A stretch of DNA of 64,000 nucleotides from Halegenticoccus tardaugens (GTDB lineage: Archaea; Halobacteriota; Halobacteria; Halobacteriales; Haloferacaceae). The notes beneath the pieces were generated by a model, which saw nothing but the letters and a program-made list of their open reading frames with translations, ran no database searches and was not told the origin of the DNA. Positions 1 through 8,482 of the stretch are shown one piece after another; the first letter of the stretch is position 1; every line of letters starts with the position of its first letter. The position numbers and the translations under genes are program-made. Where the stretch lies: the NCBI RefSeq assembly GCF_004116405.1, contig NZ_SDIC01000001.1, forward strand, positions 434,001 to 498,000, in the 5' to 3' direction.

Positions 1-818
1 GCGATGAAAAGCTCCTGGACGATGGTGAACGGATCGTACGTCGACTGGTGGCACTGGCAGTAGACCCCGTTCGCCGCACCGTACCGGGCCGCGTCGGCGG
101 TCTGCTTGTAGCCGGGGACGCAGCAGAAGTGGGTGCACTTGTTCATCCAGGCGATGAACCCGTTCTGCGTGCTGGCTTGCAGCCACTCGTCGTTCTGCAC
201 CTTCTGTTCGATCCGCTCGCTCCGGATCACCTGGATCGGCAGCGTGTCGTCGCTCTCCTGCGACCGCCACGTGCCGGTCGCGGGCTTGCCGACGCCGTCG
301 GCACCGACCTCGTTCCCCCACTCCTTGTAGTCGCTGAAGTCGTCGACGTGCAGCTTATCGCCCTCGCTGTAGGCGTCCGACTGCCAGGAGTACGGCGGAT
401 TCGCGTCGGACCGGAGGAAGTTGTCCTCCTCGGCCTGCGGGTCGATGCCGCCGTACGACTCCAGCCCGCAGTACTGGAACCACTCGCCCGAGTACGTGAC
501 GCCGCCGAGGTTCATCTCGGCGACCTTGATCTGGACGCCCTCCTGCGTCTCCGTCTTCACCTCGGGCCACACCCCCTTGAGGAACCCCTCGTCGTCGATC
601 TCGATCGGAATCTGGGGCATGCCGTTGGGCGCGGGCCCGCCCGTCTGCTCTATGGCCATCATCTCGGTGGCCCCGCCCCCTTCCCCGGCCGGCGCGGTCG
701 CGAGGTTGATAGTCGTCGCCCCCGTCGCGCCGGCACCGACGAGCGTCGCCCCGCCGACGACGCCCTTCACGAACCGACGCCGTCCCGAGTCCATGGGGTA
801 CTTGTCGCTCTCGCTCAT
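1..818 (-). CDS. Rieske iron-sulfur protein, 5' part (Tat-exported)
   Basis: Rieske [2Fe-2S] electron-transfer subunit, probably of a cytochrome bc-type quinol oxidoreductase acting on the outer face of the membrane. The start at 818 gives a twin-arginine signal (RRRFVKG, residues 13-19) followed by a Gly/Ala-rich hydrophobic stretch. Near the window edge the two cluster-binding boxes are seen: CTHFCCVPG and, about 25 residues later, CQCHQSTYDP, which supply the Cys/His pairs. About 272 codons are visible and the 3' end lies outside the window. The long segment between signal and cluster is usual for haloarchaeal forms. The partner cytochrome b genes would be expected beyond position 1. Confidence 0.93.
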   Translation of the reverse strand, partial: MSESDKYPMDSGRRRFVKGVVGGATLVGAGATGATTINLATAPAGEGGGATEMMAIEQTGGPAPNGMPQIPIEIDDEGFLKGVWPEVKTETQEGVQIKVAEMNLGGVTYSGEWFQYCGLESYGGIDPQAEEDNFLRSDANPPYSWQSDAYSEGDKLHVDDFSDYKEWGNEVGADGVGKPATGTWRSQESDDTLPIQVIRSERIEQKVQNDEWLQASTQNGFIAWMNKCTHFCCVPGYKQTADAARYGAANGVYCQCHQSTYDPFTIVQELFI

Positions 819-1287
819 GGCTGTCACTTGTAGCGGCCGATAAAAAGGTTGACGAAGTGTGCGGTGCCGCCGGCGTCGAAATTTGCGGCCGACGCGGGGG
901 CTCGACGCGACGACGCCGGCGAGCGCGACACCCCCCACGCCGACCCTCGCGCGCCTTTCGGCACGGCGACTCGCGAACTGCCGCCGCCGCGTTCGGCTCA
1001 ATAGCGCTATTGTGTCCACTTAGCGAGCTATTTGTGGCGACGGCGAGACCCACTAGTCGGCGTGGACTCGCCGGCTTTCGGCCGCGTAAGCCTGTCAACC
1101 TCACGCCATCGACCTAGCCTGTCATCCGAGCCATTACGCGTCGACCGCGTCCGGCCGGCATCTGCCCCATTGACGCCGGCCGACGTGGCCGCCGCCGCCG
1201 AGTCGACGCTCACGATTTACTCGATAGAAAGGCAATTCTTCGAGACGAGTCGTGGGCTTTTACCCCGTGCCAGCGATACTCGCAGTC
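819..1287. other. Divergent intergenic region between Rieske gene and ppc
   Basis: No credible gene is seen here: the open frames are rich in Arg/Pro and lack the acidic bias of haloarchaeal proteins. It holds a perfect 14-base palindrome CAATAGCGCTATTG (999-1012), followed by the related string TAGCGAGCTATT (about 1021-1032). A TATA-like CTTTTA (about 1257-1262) lies some 26 bases before the ppc start, as in leaderless haloarchaeal promoters. Confidence 0.6.
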
Positions 1288-3981
1288 ATGAAGTTGCACA
1301 ACCGGACCGTCAGGCAGGACGTTCGGGAGCTCGGCGCGTTGGTCGGCGACGTGCTCGAAGCGCAAACCTCGACGGACGCGTTCGAGATCGTCGAGGAACT
1401 GCGGACCGCGGCCATCGCCTACCGCGACGGCTCGGTCCCGTCCAGACAGCCGCTCCACGACGTGCTCGGCCGGCTGTCCCCCGACAGCGAGAGCGTGGTC
1501 GCCCGCGCCTTCACCACCTACTTCGAGCTGATCAACCTCGCGGAGGAGCGAGAGCGCGTCCGGGCGGTCAGGCAGGGTTCTCAGGAGGAGACGATCGAGG
1601 ACAGCCTCGAAAAGACCGTCGCCCGCCTCTCTGAATCCGGCGCGGACGCCGAGACCGTCCAGCGGGTGCTCGACGACGTGCTCGTCGAGCCGACGTTCAC
1701 GGCTCACCCGACGGAGGCGCGCAGGAAGACGGTGAAGGCGAAGCTGCGCTCGATCGCAGAGCGGCTCGAGACGCTCGACGAGCGCCGGCTGACCGATCAA
1801 GAGCAGTCCCAGGAGTGGAGCCGCGTCGACGCCGAGGTGACGAGCCTCTGGCAGACCGCGCAGGTCCGCGAGCGCCGGCCGGAGCCGCAGGACGAAGCCC
1901 GAAACGTCCAGTGGTACCTCGAAAACACGCTCTTCGACGTCGTCGGCGAGGTGTACAGCGAGCTCGAGGAGATCGTCTCCGCGGAGTACGACGACGTCCG
2001 GGTGCCGAAGCTGTTCGAGTTCCGTTCGTGGGCCGGCAGCGACCGCGACGGCAACCCGTACGTGACCCCCGAGGTGACGGAGGACACGCTGGAGCGACAG
2101 CGATCGGTGGTGCTGGAGAAGTACCGCGTCGCGCTCAAGCGGTTTTCGGGGCTCTTGAGCCAGGACGGCGACCGCATCGAGACGGGCGAGGCGTTCGACG
2201 AGCGGCTGGAAGCGGACCGCGAGCGCCTCCCCGGCGTCGCGGCGGAGGCGGAGGAGCGCTACCCCGACGAGCCGTACCGCCAGAAGCTGAAACTGATGCG
2301 CGAACGGCTCCGCCGCGTCGAGGACGTCCGTCCCAACGGGTACGCCGACGCCGAGGAACTGACGGCCGACATCGAATCGATCGCCGAGAGCCTCCGCCGG
2401 AACGGCGCGGAGAACGTCGTCGACGCGTACATCGATCCGCTCCTCCGGCAGGTCGACACGTTCGGCTTCTGCCTCGCGAGCCTCGACCTGCGCGATCACC
2501 GGGAGAACCACACCGCGGCCGTCGACGAGGCGCTCGCGAACGAGGGAATCGACTACCGGAGCAAATCCGAGGACGAACGCGTCGAACTGCTGACCGAGGC
2601 GATCCTGCAGGACGATCCGATCGTCGACCTCGAAGACCCAGGCGACGTCTCCGAGACCACGGAGCGGGTGCTGGCGCTCTTCTCCAAGCTCGGCGACTGG
2701 CAGCGCGAGTACGGCGTCGGCGCGATCGACACGTACTGCATCAGCATGACCGAAGAGCCGAGCCACGTCCTCGAAGTGCTCTTCCTCGCCGATCAGGCGG
2801 ACGTGGTCAGCCTGCCGGACCACTGCGGGATCGACGTCGTTCCGCTCCTCGAAACCGAGAGCGCGCTCAACGGGGCGCGCCGGATCATGGGCACGCTGTT
2901 CGAGAACGAGGCGTACGCGCGGGCGCTCGCCGCGCGCAAGAACGTCCAGGAGATCATGCTGGGCTACTCCGACTCGAACAAGGAGAACGGCTTCCTCGCG
3001 GCCAACTGGGACCTCTACAAGAACCAGCGCCGCCTCGCCGACATCACCGACGACTTCGACGTGACGATGCGGCTGTTCCACGGTCGCGGCGGCTCCATCT
3101 CCCGCGGCGGCGGGCCGATGAACCAGGCGCTGCTCGCGCTGCCGAACGAGACGGTGACGGGCCAGGTCAAGTTCACGGAGCAGGGCGAGGCGATCGCCGA
3201 GAAGTACGCCAACCCGCGCATCGCGGAGCGCAACCTCGAACAGATGCTCGACGCGCAGATCCGCGCCCGGCGGCGCGCGCTCGAACAGCCCGAGGAGGAC
3301 GTGCCCGAGCCGTGGATCGACGCGATGGAGACGATGGCCGCCGCGGCCCGCGAGGAGTACCGCGACCTGCTCGAAACCGAGGGCTTCGTCGCGTACTTCG
3401 AGCAGGCGACGCCGATCACCGTCATCGAGAACCTGAACCTCGGCTCGCGCCCGGCATCGCGGTCCGGCGAGCGAACCGTGGAGGACCTCCGGGCCATCCC
3501 GTGGGTGTTCTCCTGGACGCAGTCGCGCTGTATCCTCCCCGGCTGGTACTCCCTGGCGACGGGGATGCGGGCCTACCTCGACGACGGCGGCGACGAGGAG
3601 ACGCTCCGGGAGATGTACGAGTCGTGGCCGTTCTTCCGGACCACGCTCGACAACGCCGCGCTGTCCCTCGCGCGGACGGAGATGGAGATCGCCGCCGAGT
3701 ACGCGCAACTGGCCGACTCGGAACTCAGAAAGCGGTTCTTCCCCCGCCTCGACGAGGAGTACGAGGAGGCGGTCGAACTCGTCCTGGCGGCGAGCGGCCG
3801 CCGGAAACTCCTGAAGCGCGAGTGGCTCGGCGAGAGCCTCCAGCGCCGGAACCCGTACGTCGATCCGCTGAACCTGCTCCAGACGCACCTGCTCGCGCAC
3901 ACCCACCGCACGCCGGCCGAGGAGCAGACCCTGCGCCTGACGGTGAAAGGCATCGCGGCGGGGATGAAAAACACCGGGTGA
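1288..3981 (+). CDS. ppc: Phosphoenolpyruvate carboxylase
   Basis: Carboxylates phosphoenolpyruvate with bicarbonate to oxaloacetate, an anaplerotic cytoplasmic reaction. The 897-residue product has the bacterial-type PEPC length and motifs: the catalytic His in TAHPTEARR (H140), GYSDSNKENG near 558, the Arg/Gly-rich loop FHGRGGSISRGGG near 596, and a C-terminal RNPYVDPLN segment. The ATG at 1288 was preferred over an in-frame upstream start at 1252, because the TATA-like CTTTTA falls at the leaderless distance from 1288 and the extra residues are hydrophobic and not family-like. It is a single gene, with TFS converging from the other strand 19 bases after the stop. Confidence 0.97.
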   Translation: MKLHNRTVRQDVRELGALVGDVLEAQTSTDAFEIVEELRTAAIAYRDGSVPSRQPLHDVLGRLSPDSESVVARAFTTYFELINLAEERERVRAVRQGSQEETIEDSLEKTVARLSESGADAETVQRVLDDVLVEPTFTAHPTEARRKTVKAKLRSIAERLETLDERRLTDQEQSQEWSRVDAEVTSLWQTAQVRERRPEPQDEARNVQWYLENTLFDVVGEVYSELEEIVSAEYDDVRVPKLFEFRSWAGSDRDGNPYVTPEVTEDTLERQRSVVLEKYRVALKRFSGLLSQDGDRIETGEAFDERLEADRERLPGVAAEAEERYPDEPYRQKLKLMRERLRRVEDVRPNGYADAEELTADIESIAESLRRNGAENVVDAYIDPLLRQVDTFGFCLASLDLRDHRENHTAAVDEALANEGIDYRSKSEDERVELLTEAILQDDPIVDLEDPGDVSETTERVLALFSKLGDWQREYGVGAIDTYCISMTEEPSHVLEVLFLADQADVVSLPDHCGIDVVPLLETESALNGARRIMGTLFENEAYARALAARKNVQEIMLGYSDSNKENGFLAANWDLYKNQRRLADITDDFDVTMRLFHGRGGSISRGGGPMNQALLALPNETVTGQVKFTEQGEAIAEKYANPRIAERNLEQMLDAQIRARRRALEQPEEDVPEPWIDAMETMAAAAREEYRDLLETEGFVAYFEQATPITVIENLNLGSRPASRSGERTVEDLRAIPWVFSWTQSRCILPGWYSLATGMRAYLDDGGDEETLREMYESWPFFRTTLDNAALSLARTEMEIAAEYAQLADSELRKRFFPRLDEEYEEAVELVLAASGRRKLLKREWLGESLQRRNPYVDPLNLLQTHLLAHTHRTPAEEQTLRLTVKGIAAGMKNTG

Positions 3982-4000
3982 GCGCGGCGCGGCGGGTCGC

Positions 4001-4330
4001 TCAGTTGTACTCTCGCCACCGGTAGCCGCACTCTTTGCACTTGAAAAAGCGCGTCGGCGGCTCGTCGGCGGAGGCGGTCTGTTTGATCGTGTACCACGCG
4101 GTCCTGTGGCCGCACTCGTCGCAGGTCACGTCGTTCGCGGTCGGCTTTCCCTCGAAGTCGGCCCCCTCCTCCGTCTCGATCACGTCGTCGTCGCTCTGTT
4201 CTTCGGTCGAGACGAACTTCGCGGCCAGCTCCTCGTCGCGGTCGCTCGTCGCGCCGCACGCCTCGTTCGTACAGACCATCCGCCCGTCCCGATTCACCAT
4301 CATCGTGCCGCACTCGTCGCAAAACTGCAT
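4001..4330 (-). CDS. tfs: Transcription cleavage factor TFS (archaeal TFIIS-like)
   Basis: Small zinc protein that enters the RNA polymerase secondary channel and stimulates cleavage of backtracked RNA. The 109 residues carry an N-terminal zinc ribbon (C4, C7 and C20, C25) resembling RPB9 and a C-terminal ribbon (CDECG then CKECGYRW). The acidic pair in SADEPPT between the strands of the C-terminal ribbon is the cleavage-stimulating DE, so this should be an active TFS and not an inhibitory paralogue. ATG at 4330 places the first Cys at residue 4, as in the family. Confidence 0.96.
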   Translation of the reverse strand: MQFCDECGTMMVNRDGRMVCTNEACGATSDRDEELAAKFVSTEEQSDDDVIETEEGADFEGKPTANDVTCDECGHRTAWYTIKQTASADEPPTRFFKCKECGYRWREYN

Positions 4331-4359
4331 GCTCGAACTCGTCGCCCCGCGCACAAAGA

Positions 4360-4890
4360 TCACTCGGGTCGTCCGGTTGCGTCCGCCGCGCGTGCGCCGG
4401 ACGGTCTCGCGCCGTTCGTCTCCGCTTCGTCTCCGACCACCGGACACCCCCGGACGCGGAACCGCTCGAAGTCGACCGCTTCGACGATCTCGGTCCCCTC
4501 TCGCGTGCACGTCGCGCGCGGCGGCGCGGCGAAGTGCGGACAGCGCTGGCAGTACGCCCGCTTCGCGACGACGTGCTCCGGCCGATCGTCCGTCCCCGCC
4601 CCTTCGCCCCCGGCCCGCGCCGCGTCGCCGCCCGGCACTCCGCCGCCGGTCTCTGCGTCGAGGGCTTCCCACACTCGCTCGGCGTCGAGGTCCGACGCGT
4701 CCACGTCGATCCGCTCGAACGGATCGTCGCCGCTCGCGTTCGACCCCCGACGCACCTCGAACGCCCGCGCCAGTTCGTCGAGGGGCGCGCGCCCGTTTTC
4801 GACCTCGCCTTCGCGCCCGCCTTCACCCTTGCGCTCGCCCTCTCCTTCCCGCCCACCATCACCCTCGGCGCTCCGCCGGCCGTCACTCAC
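4360..4890 (-). CDS. Hypothetical acidic protein with Cys-rich C-terminal part
   Basis: Unrecognised 176-residue protein. The first 35 residues are a Gly/Glu/Arg low-complexity run; the middle is acidic; residues about 115-155 contain YCQRCPHF, a further Cys in ATCTREG and RGCPV, which together could bind one metal ion. The GTG start overlaps the end of the upstream gene by 8 bases (GTGAGTGA), so the two are almost certainly co-translated. Its job is unknown; the partnership with a ribbon-helix-helix/zinc-ribbon protein suggests a shared regulatory or nucleic-acid role, which is inference only. Confidence 0.75.
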   Translation of the reverse strand: MSDGRRSAEGDGGREGEGERKGEGGREGEVENGRAPLDELARAFEVRRGSNASGDDPFERIDVDASDLDAERVWEALDAETGGGVPGGDAARAGGEGAGTDDRPEHVVAKRAYCQRCPHFAAPPRATCTREGTEIVEAVDFERFRVRGCPVVGDEAETNGARPSGARAADATGRPE

Positions 4891-5740
4891 GCGCGGCCCC
4901 TCCGGTTCCCGCCGCTTCGACCCTCTCCTCCGGCGATCGGTCGTCGTCCGGCCGGTCCTCGCCCCCGATTCGTCCGTCGAGCGCGGGCGGGTCGCCGACG
5001 GTCAACGACGCCGATCCGAACCCGAAGAACCCGCGCGCGGGTTCGACGCCGACGTAGGTGCGCTCGCAGTGGGGACACCGCGGCGCGGCGAGCAGGCCGA
5101 CGCGGACCGGCTCGCCGCACCCGCCGCATTTCGCCGCGACGACGCCGAGCTCGTTCGCCGCCTTCCGAAGCTCCGAGAGCGCCTCTCGGCGCGTCTCGGC
5201 GGCTTCGAGGTCACGCGCCCGCGACCGGAGGTCGACGACGGCCGCCGCGAGGCGCGTCAGCTTTTCGTCGAGGTCGTCGAGGTCGTCGATCTCGTCCCCG
5301 AGGGCTTCGAGCACCGCCTCGTAGTCGTCGAACCCGGCGTCGAGGCGGTCTTCGAGCGTTTCGAGCCGCTCTCCCGCTTCGGTAGCCGCCGCGACCGCCC
5401 GCTCCGCCCGGTCGCGGAGCCGCGGGTGATCGTGATCGGCGGGCGCGTTCGCGTCGCTCTCGCGTTTCACCTGGATCACCCGCTCGCGCACGTCGGCGAT
5501 CTTCTCGTCGAGATCCGCCTCGACGGCGGCGACGCGATCGTCGAGCGCGTCCACCGACGACTCCAGTTTCTCGGTCTCGCGGCCCCCCTCGACGAGCGCC
5601 TCGTCGCCGTCTTCGACCAGCCGGGCCGCGGCGACCGCCCGCGCGAGCATCTCCGCGCGGTCGACGCCGCGTTCGTTCGCCTTCGCGTCGAGCCACTCCC
5701 GGAGCCCCTCCGGCAGCGCTTTCACCCCCTCCTTCGACAT
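4883..5740 (-). CDS. Ribbon-helix-helix-like / coiled-coil / zinc-ribbon protein
   Basis: A 285-residue protein in three parts. Residues 6-45 (VKALPEGLREWL... RAEMLARAVAAARL) read like a CopG/Arc ribbon-helix-helix DNA-binding unit. Residues about 55-190 are heptad-like, Glu/Arg/Leu-rich coiled coil. Residues about 203-235 hold two CxxC pairs (CGGCGEP, CPHCER) forming a zinc ribbon, followed by a Gly/Asp-rich tail. A dyad sits between its TATA-like box and start codon, fitting autoregulation. It is first of a two-gene unit. No characterised family was recognised. Confidence 0.8.
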   Translation of the reverse strand: MSKEGVKALPEGLREWLDAKANERGVDRAEMLARAVAAARLVEDGDEALVEGGRETEKLESSVDALDDRVAAVEADLDEKIADVRERVIQVKRESDANAPADHDHPRLRDRAERAVAAATEAGERLETLEDRLDAGFDDYEAVLEALGDEIDDLDDLDEKLTRLAAAVVDLRSRARDLEAAETRREALSELRKAANELGVVAAKCGGCGEPVRVGLLAAPRCPHCERTYVGVEPARGFFGFGSASLTVGDPPALDGRIGGEDRPDDDRSPEERVEAAGTGGAARE

Positions 5741-5744
5741 CTGT

Positions 5745-5761
5745 CACGAAATTTGTTCGTG
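5745..5761. promoter_or_regulatory. Dyad CACGAA-N5-TTCGTG at the RHH-gene promoter
   Basis: Perfect 6-base arms with a 5-base spacer, 5 to 21 bases before the ATG of the ribbon-helix-helix-like gene and just downstream of the TATA-like CTTAAG (5766-5771, minus strand). A third TTCGTG lies at 5774-5779. The position would block transcription initiation if bound. Binding by the adjacent gene product is inferred. Confidence 0.5.
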
Positions 5762-5821
5762 CACGCTTAAGTGTTCGTGGAGCGACGTCGTCGCTCGTCG
5801 CTCGCGGTCGCCTCGCCGACG

Positions 5822-6658
5822 CTATCGGATCTTCCGCACGTCGCTCACGTCGAACCCGGCTTCGCCGATCTCGGCCTCGAAGCGGACGATGTCCTCCGAT
5901 TCGAGCCGCGGGAGGACGCCCCTGAACTCCCGTACCACCATCGTTCGGGCGCGCTGGGAACCGCCGGACTCCCACTCGAAGGTGATCGTGCCGCTCGCCG
6001 CGTCCGCGAGGTGGCCGAGTTCGGTCGGCGCGAGCGTCTCCCGGTTTACGAGGAGGAGGATCACCCCTCCCCAGCGGTGCGACGCCTTCGCGAGCCCCTT
6101 CACGAGCATCGTCACGTCGGTCCACGACAGCTCCTCGCCCGTCGCCCCCACGAGGTCGGTGACGGAGTCGACGAGGACGAGGTTGCCGGCGGCGTTCGCG
6201 CTGAGGTAGTCGCCGAGCGCGGCGAGCACGTCCGTCCGATCCCGACGCGCGCCGAGGTCGGAGAGGGCGGTCGCCTCGCCGACGTACCAGTCGCGGGGGA
6301 CGGGGCTGAGCTGGAAGTACTCCGCCGAGAAGTCGCGCACGTCGATGCCGTCGACGGCCGCCTCGACGACGTCGCCGTCCATCGTGTACGCCATCTCCCG
6401 CGCGAGGGCGTCCTCGCCGGCGGTAAAGGAGAGGTAGTGGACCTCCCGCGGGACGCTCGCGTCGGCCGCGAGCGGCCCGTAGTGGAGGTCGAACAGGTCG
6501 GGAGCCGTCCGCGCGAGCGCGCTCATCGCCGCGCTCGTGTGCACGAACTCCCGCGCGCCCGCCCCGGATTCGCCGGCCAGGAGGACGACGCTCCCGGGGG
6601 GCACGCCGCCGCCGATGATCGAGTCCAGCCGCGAGATGCCGAGCGGGATGCTGCGCAT
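5822..6658 (-). CDS. RecA-superfamily (RAD55/KaiC-like) ATPase homologue with altered P-loop
   Basis: A 278-residue protein with RecA-fold layout: GI.RLDSIIGGGVPPGS at the N-terminus, a Walker A position reading GESGAGAR (29-36), a Walker B-like NLVLVDSVTDL near 165, and a core ending before residue 270. The usual Walker A Lys-Ser/Thr is replaced by Ala-Arg-Glu, so normal ATP binding is doubtful. Related haloarchaeal proteins are often named HTR-like or RAD55-family and are thought to be signalling or regulatory. It lies alone between the RHH unit and the beta-RFAP synthase gene on the same strand. Substrate unknown. Confidence 0.85.
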   Translation of the reverse strand: MRSIPLGISRLDSIIGGGVPPGSVVLLAGESGAGAREFVHTSAAMSALARTAPDLFDLHYGPLAADASVPREVHYLSFTAGEDALAREMAYTMDGDVVEAAVDGIDVRDFSAEYFQLSPVPRDWYVGEATALSDLGARRDRTDVLAALGDYLSANAAGNLVLVDSVTDLVGATGEELSWTDVTMLVKGLAKASHRWGGVILLLVNRETLAPTELGHLADAASGTITFEWESGGSQRARTMVVREFRGVLPRLESEDIVRFEAEIGEAGFDVSDVRKIR

Positions 6659-6688
6659 GCCCCCCGTGTCCGGGGAGACGCTTAGGGG

Positions 6689-7684
6689 TTACGCCGCCCC
6701 GTCGGAAGCGTCGTCCGGACCGGGTTCGACGTCGGCCCCGCGGTTCCTCCCGCGGACGACCGTCGCGTCGCCGTCGACGCCCGCGGCCGCGAGCGCCTCG
6801 TCGCCGGCCGCGAGCGCCTCGTTTGCGCGTTCCGCGTCGGTGACGCCGAACACCGCCGGCCCCCACGACGACTGCCCGGCGCCGTAGATCGCGGCCGCGT
6901 CCGAGAGCGACGCCACGAGTTCGCCGACGGGCGGCCGGTAGACCCCGCCCTGCTCGTCGGCGTACCACGCGCCGTTCAGCCGGCCGATCTCCGCCACGGC
7001 CTCGCCGAACCGCTCCGCCGACCCCTCGGCGACCGCGGGGAGGAGTCGTCGAGCGACGATGCCGGCGATTCGGTCGCCGAGCCCCGGGTCCGCCCGCTCG
7101 ACGACCGCGCGCATGCTCTCGTCCTCCTCGTCGCCGCTTCTGCCGGGGTCGGCGCGGGGGATCACGACCAGAAACCGCCACTCGTCCGGGATCTCGTGTC
7201 TCGCAGCGATCGCCGGAACCGTCCAGTCGCCGTCGGCCGGGCGGTCGGTCGTAAAGCGCGCCGTCGGGTGGCCGGCGTCGAGGACGAACCCGCCGGCTTC
7301 GAACGCCGCGACGCCGACGCCCGACCGACCGCCGCGGCCGAGCGCGGGTGCGCGCTCCCTGACGGCCGGCTCGCGGCCGTGCGCGTTCGCCACCGCCGCG
7401 AGCGTCGCCAGCGCGAGCTGCGTCCCGCTGCCGAGGCCGGCGTGCCGGGGGAGCGTCGATTCCAGCGAGACGGCCGCGCCCGGCACGCCGAGGAGGTCGA
7501 CCGCGCGCTTCGCGTACTCGCGGGCGGTCGGGTCCGCGCAATCCACGCCGTCGGCGGGATCGGCTCGAACAGAGAGGCGCGGCGAGTCGAGCGCGACGCC
7601 GACGGCTCCGTACAGGCGCTCGTGCGAGAGGCTCAGGTTGCCGAAGCCGAAGTGGAGGCGGCCGCCGACGGTGACGCGGGCCAT
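6689..7684 (-). CDS. Beta-ribofuranosylaminobenzene 5'-phosphate synthase
   Basis: GHMP-superfamily enzyme that condenses 4-hydroxybenzoate/4-aminobenzoate with PRPP, the first committed step of methanopterin-type pterin synthesis. The 331-residue protein has the conserved N-terminal GGRLHFGFGNL, the GHMP glycine-rich motif PRHAGLGSGTQLALA (79-93), GVGVAAFEAGGFVLDAGH, and a C-terminal AIYGAGQSSWGPAVFG segment that is diagnostic of the family. Length is normal. Haloarchaea do not make methane, so the end product here is uncertain. Confidence 0.9.
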   Translation of the reverse strand: MARVTVGGRLHFGFGNLSLSHERLYGAVGVALDSPRLSVRADPADGVDCADPTAREYAKRAVDLLGVPGAAVSLESTLPRHAGLGSGTQLALATLAAVANAHGREPAVRERAPALGRGGRSGVGVAAFEAGGFVLDAGHPTARFTTDRPADGDWTVPAIAARHEIPDEWRFLVVIPRADPGRSGDEEDESMRAVVERADPGLGDRIAGIVARRLLPAVAEGSAERFGEAVAEIGRLNGAWYADEQGGVYRPPVGELVASLSDAAAIYGAGQSSWGPAVFGVTDAERANEALAAGDEALAAAGVDGDATVVRGRNRGADVEPGPDDASDGAA

Positions 7685-7799
7685 GGACGGTCGTTCGGTT
7701 CCCCGTCGTATTCCGGTTTCGACGGTGGCAACGGAGGGCGGTGCCTCCGGCGGTCGTCCCGGCGGCCGAATCGTCGCGCGCGGCGGAGCGGGCGGCGAC

Positions 7800-8117
7800 C
7801 TACGACGGAAGCGGACAGAGGCTCGCGGTGAAGACGACGACCTCGTCCGTCTCGTTTCGCGCGCCGTGGGTCACCCCGCGCTCGTGGAGCACGACGCCCG
7901 GCGCGTCGACCGCCTCCTCGTCGCCGTCCTGCACGACGGTCGCGGTCCCCCGCAGGACGTGGAAGACGTTCATGCTCGCGTCGTGCTCGTGCGGATCGAG
8001 CGACGCGCCGGGGGCGAGCGCGAAGGCCTTCACCAGCACGTCGTCGGTCACGACCAGTTCGGCGGCGACGACCTCGCCCGGTTCGGGGTCGAGGTCCGTC
8101 AGTCGATCGAGGGTCAT
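7800..8117 (-). CDS. Cupin-domain protein
   Basis: Single-domain cupin of 105 residues. The first metal motif PHEHDASMNVFHVLRG has the HxH pair but Asn where the usual Glu lies; the second motif GVVLHERGVTHG supplies the last His. It is therefore likely a small metal-binding beta barrel. Substrate cannot be told. It stands alone; the next plus-strand gene starts 82 bases beyond its start. Confidence 0.88.
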   Translation of the reverse strand: MTLDRLTDLDPEPGEVVAAELVVTDDVLVKAFALAPGASLDPHEHDASMNVFHVLRGTATVVQDGDEEAVDAPGVVLHERGVTHGARNETDEVVVFTASLCPLPS

Positions 8118-8199
8118 ACGCGGCGTGAGGCGGGCCGGCCGCTTAACGGTGCTGGCGAGAGGTTGAACAGCCGTTCGACCGAAGTACGAGCCGCGTCCG

Positions 8200-8475
8200 G
8201 TGACGGTGTACGGGCGCGACGACGCGGGTCTCGGGATCGCGGTCCACTCCGCCGACCCCGACGCGGCCCGGCAGGGGGACGAGACGTACGTCGTCAGCCT
8301 CTCGTCCGATCTCGACGGCGACCGGGGGAGCGTCGAACGGCCGATCGAGACGCCGGACCGAGGGACGGCCGTCGACGCCGCCCACCGGTTCGTGGACGCC
8401 TCCGAGTGGTCGGGGAGGCGGGGCGAGGGAGCGATCGAAGAGGCGAAGGCCGCCGCCGAGCGCGAGCTGGAGTAG
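8200..8475 (+). CDS. Hypothetical small acidic protein
   Basis: A 91-residue protein from a GTG start, acidic and with the residue bias of genuine haloarchaeal proteins (Asp/Glu/Ala-rich, ending in an amphipathic helix EEAKAAAEREL). No family recognised and no motif seen. It ends 7 bases before the stop of the converging gene at 8483, so the two 3' ends nearly touch. Confidence 0.65.
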   Translation: MTVYGRDDAGLGIAVHSADPDAARQGDETYVVSLSSDLDGDRGSVERPIETPDRGTAVDAAHRFVDASEWSGRRGEGAIEEAKAAAERELE

Positions 8476-8482
8476 CGGAACG

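Noticed and set aside
1210..3906. An 898-codon open frame antisense to ppc
   Set aside because: GC-rich codons remove stops from the opposite strand; the product is Arg/Leu/Val-rich with no family features, while PEPC on the plus strand is certain.
4106..5770. Long plus-strand frame over TFS and the RHH/zinc-ribbon genes
   Set aside because: Arg/Pro-rich translation without acidic bias; the minus-strand genes have recognisable zinc ribbons and coupled starts.
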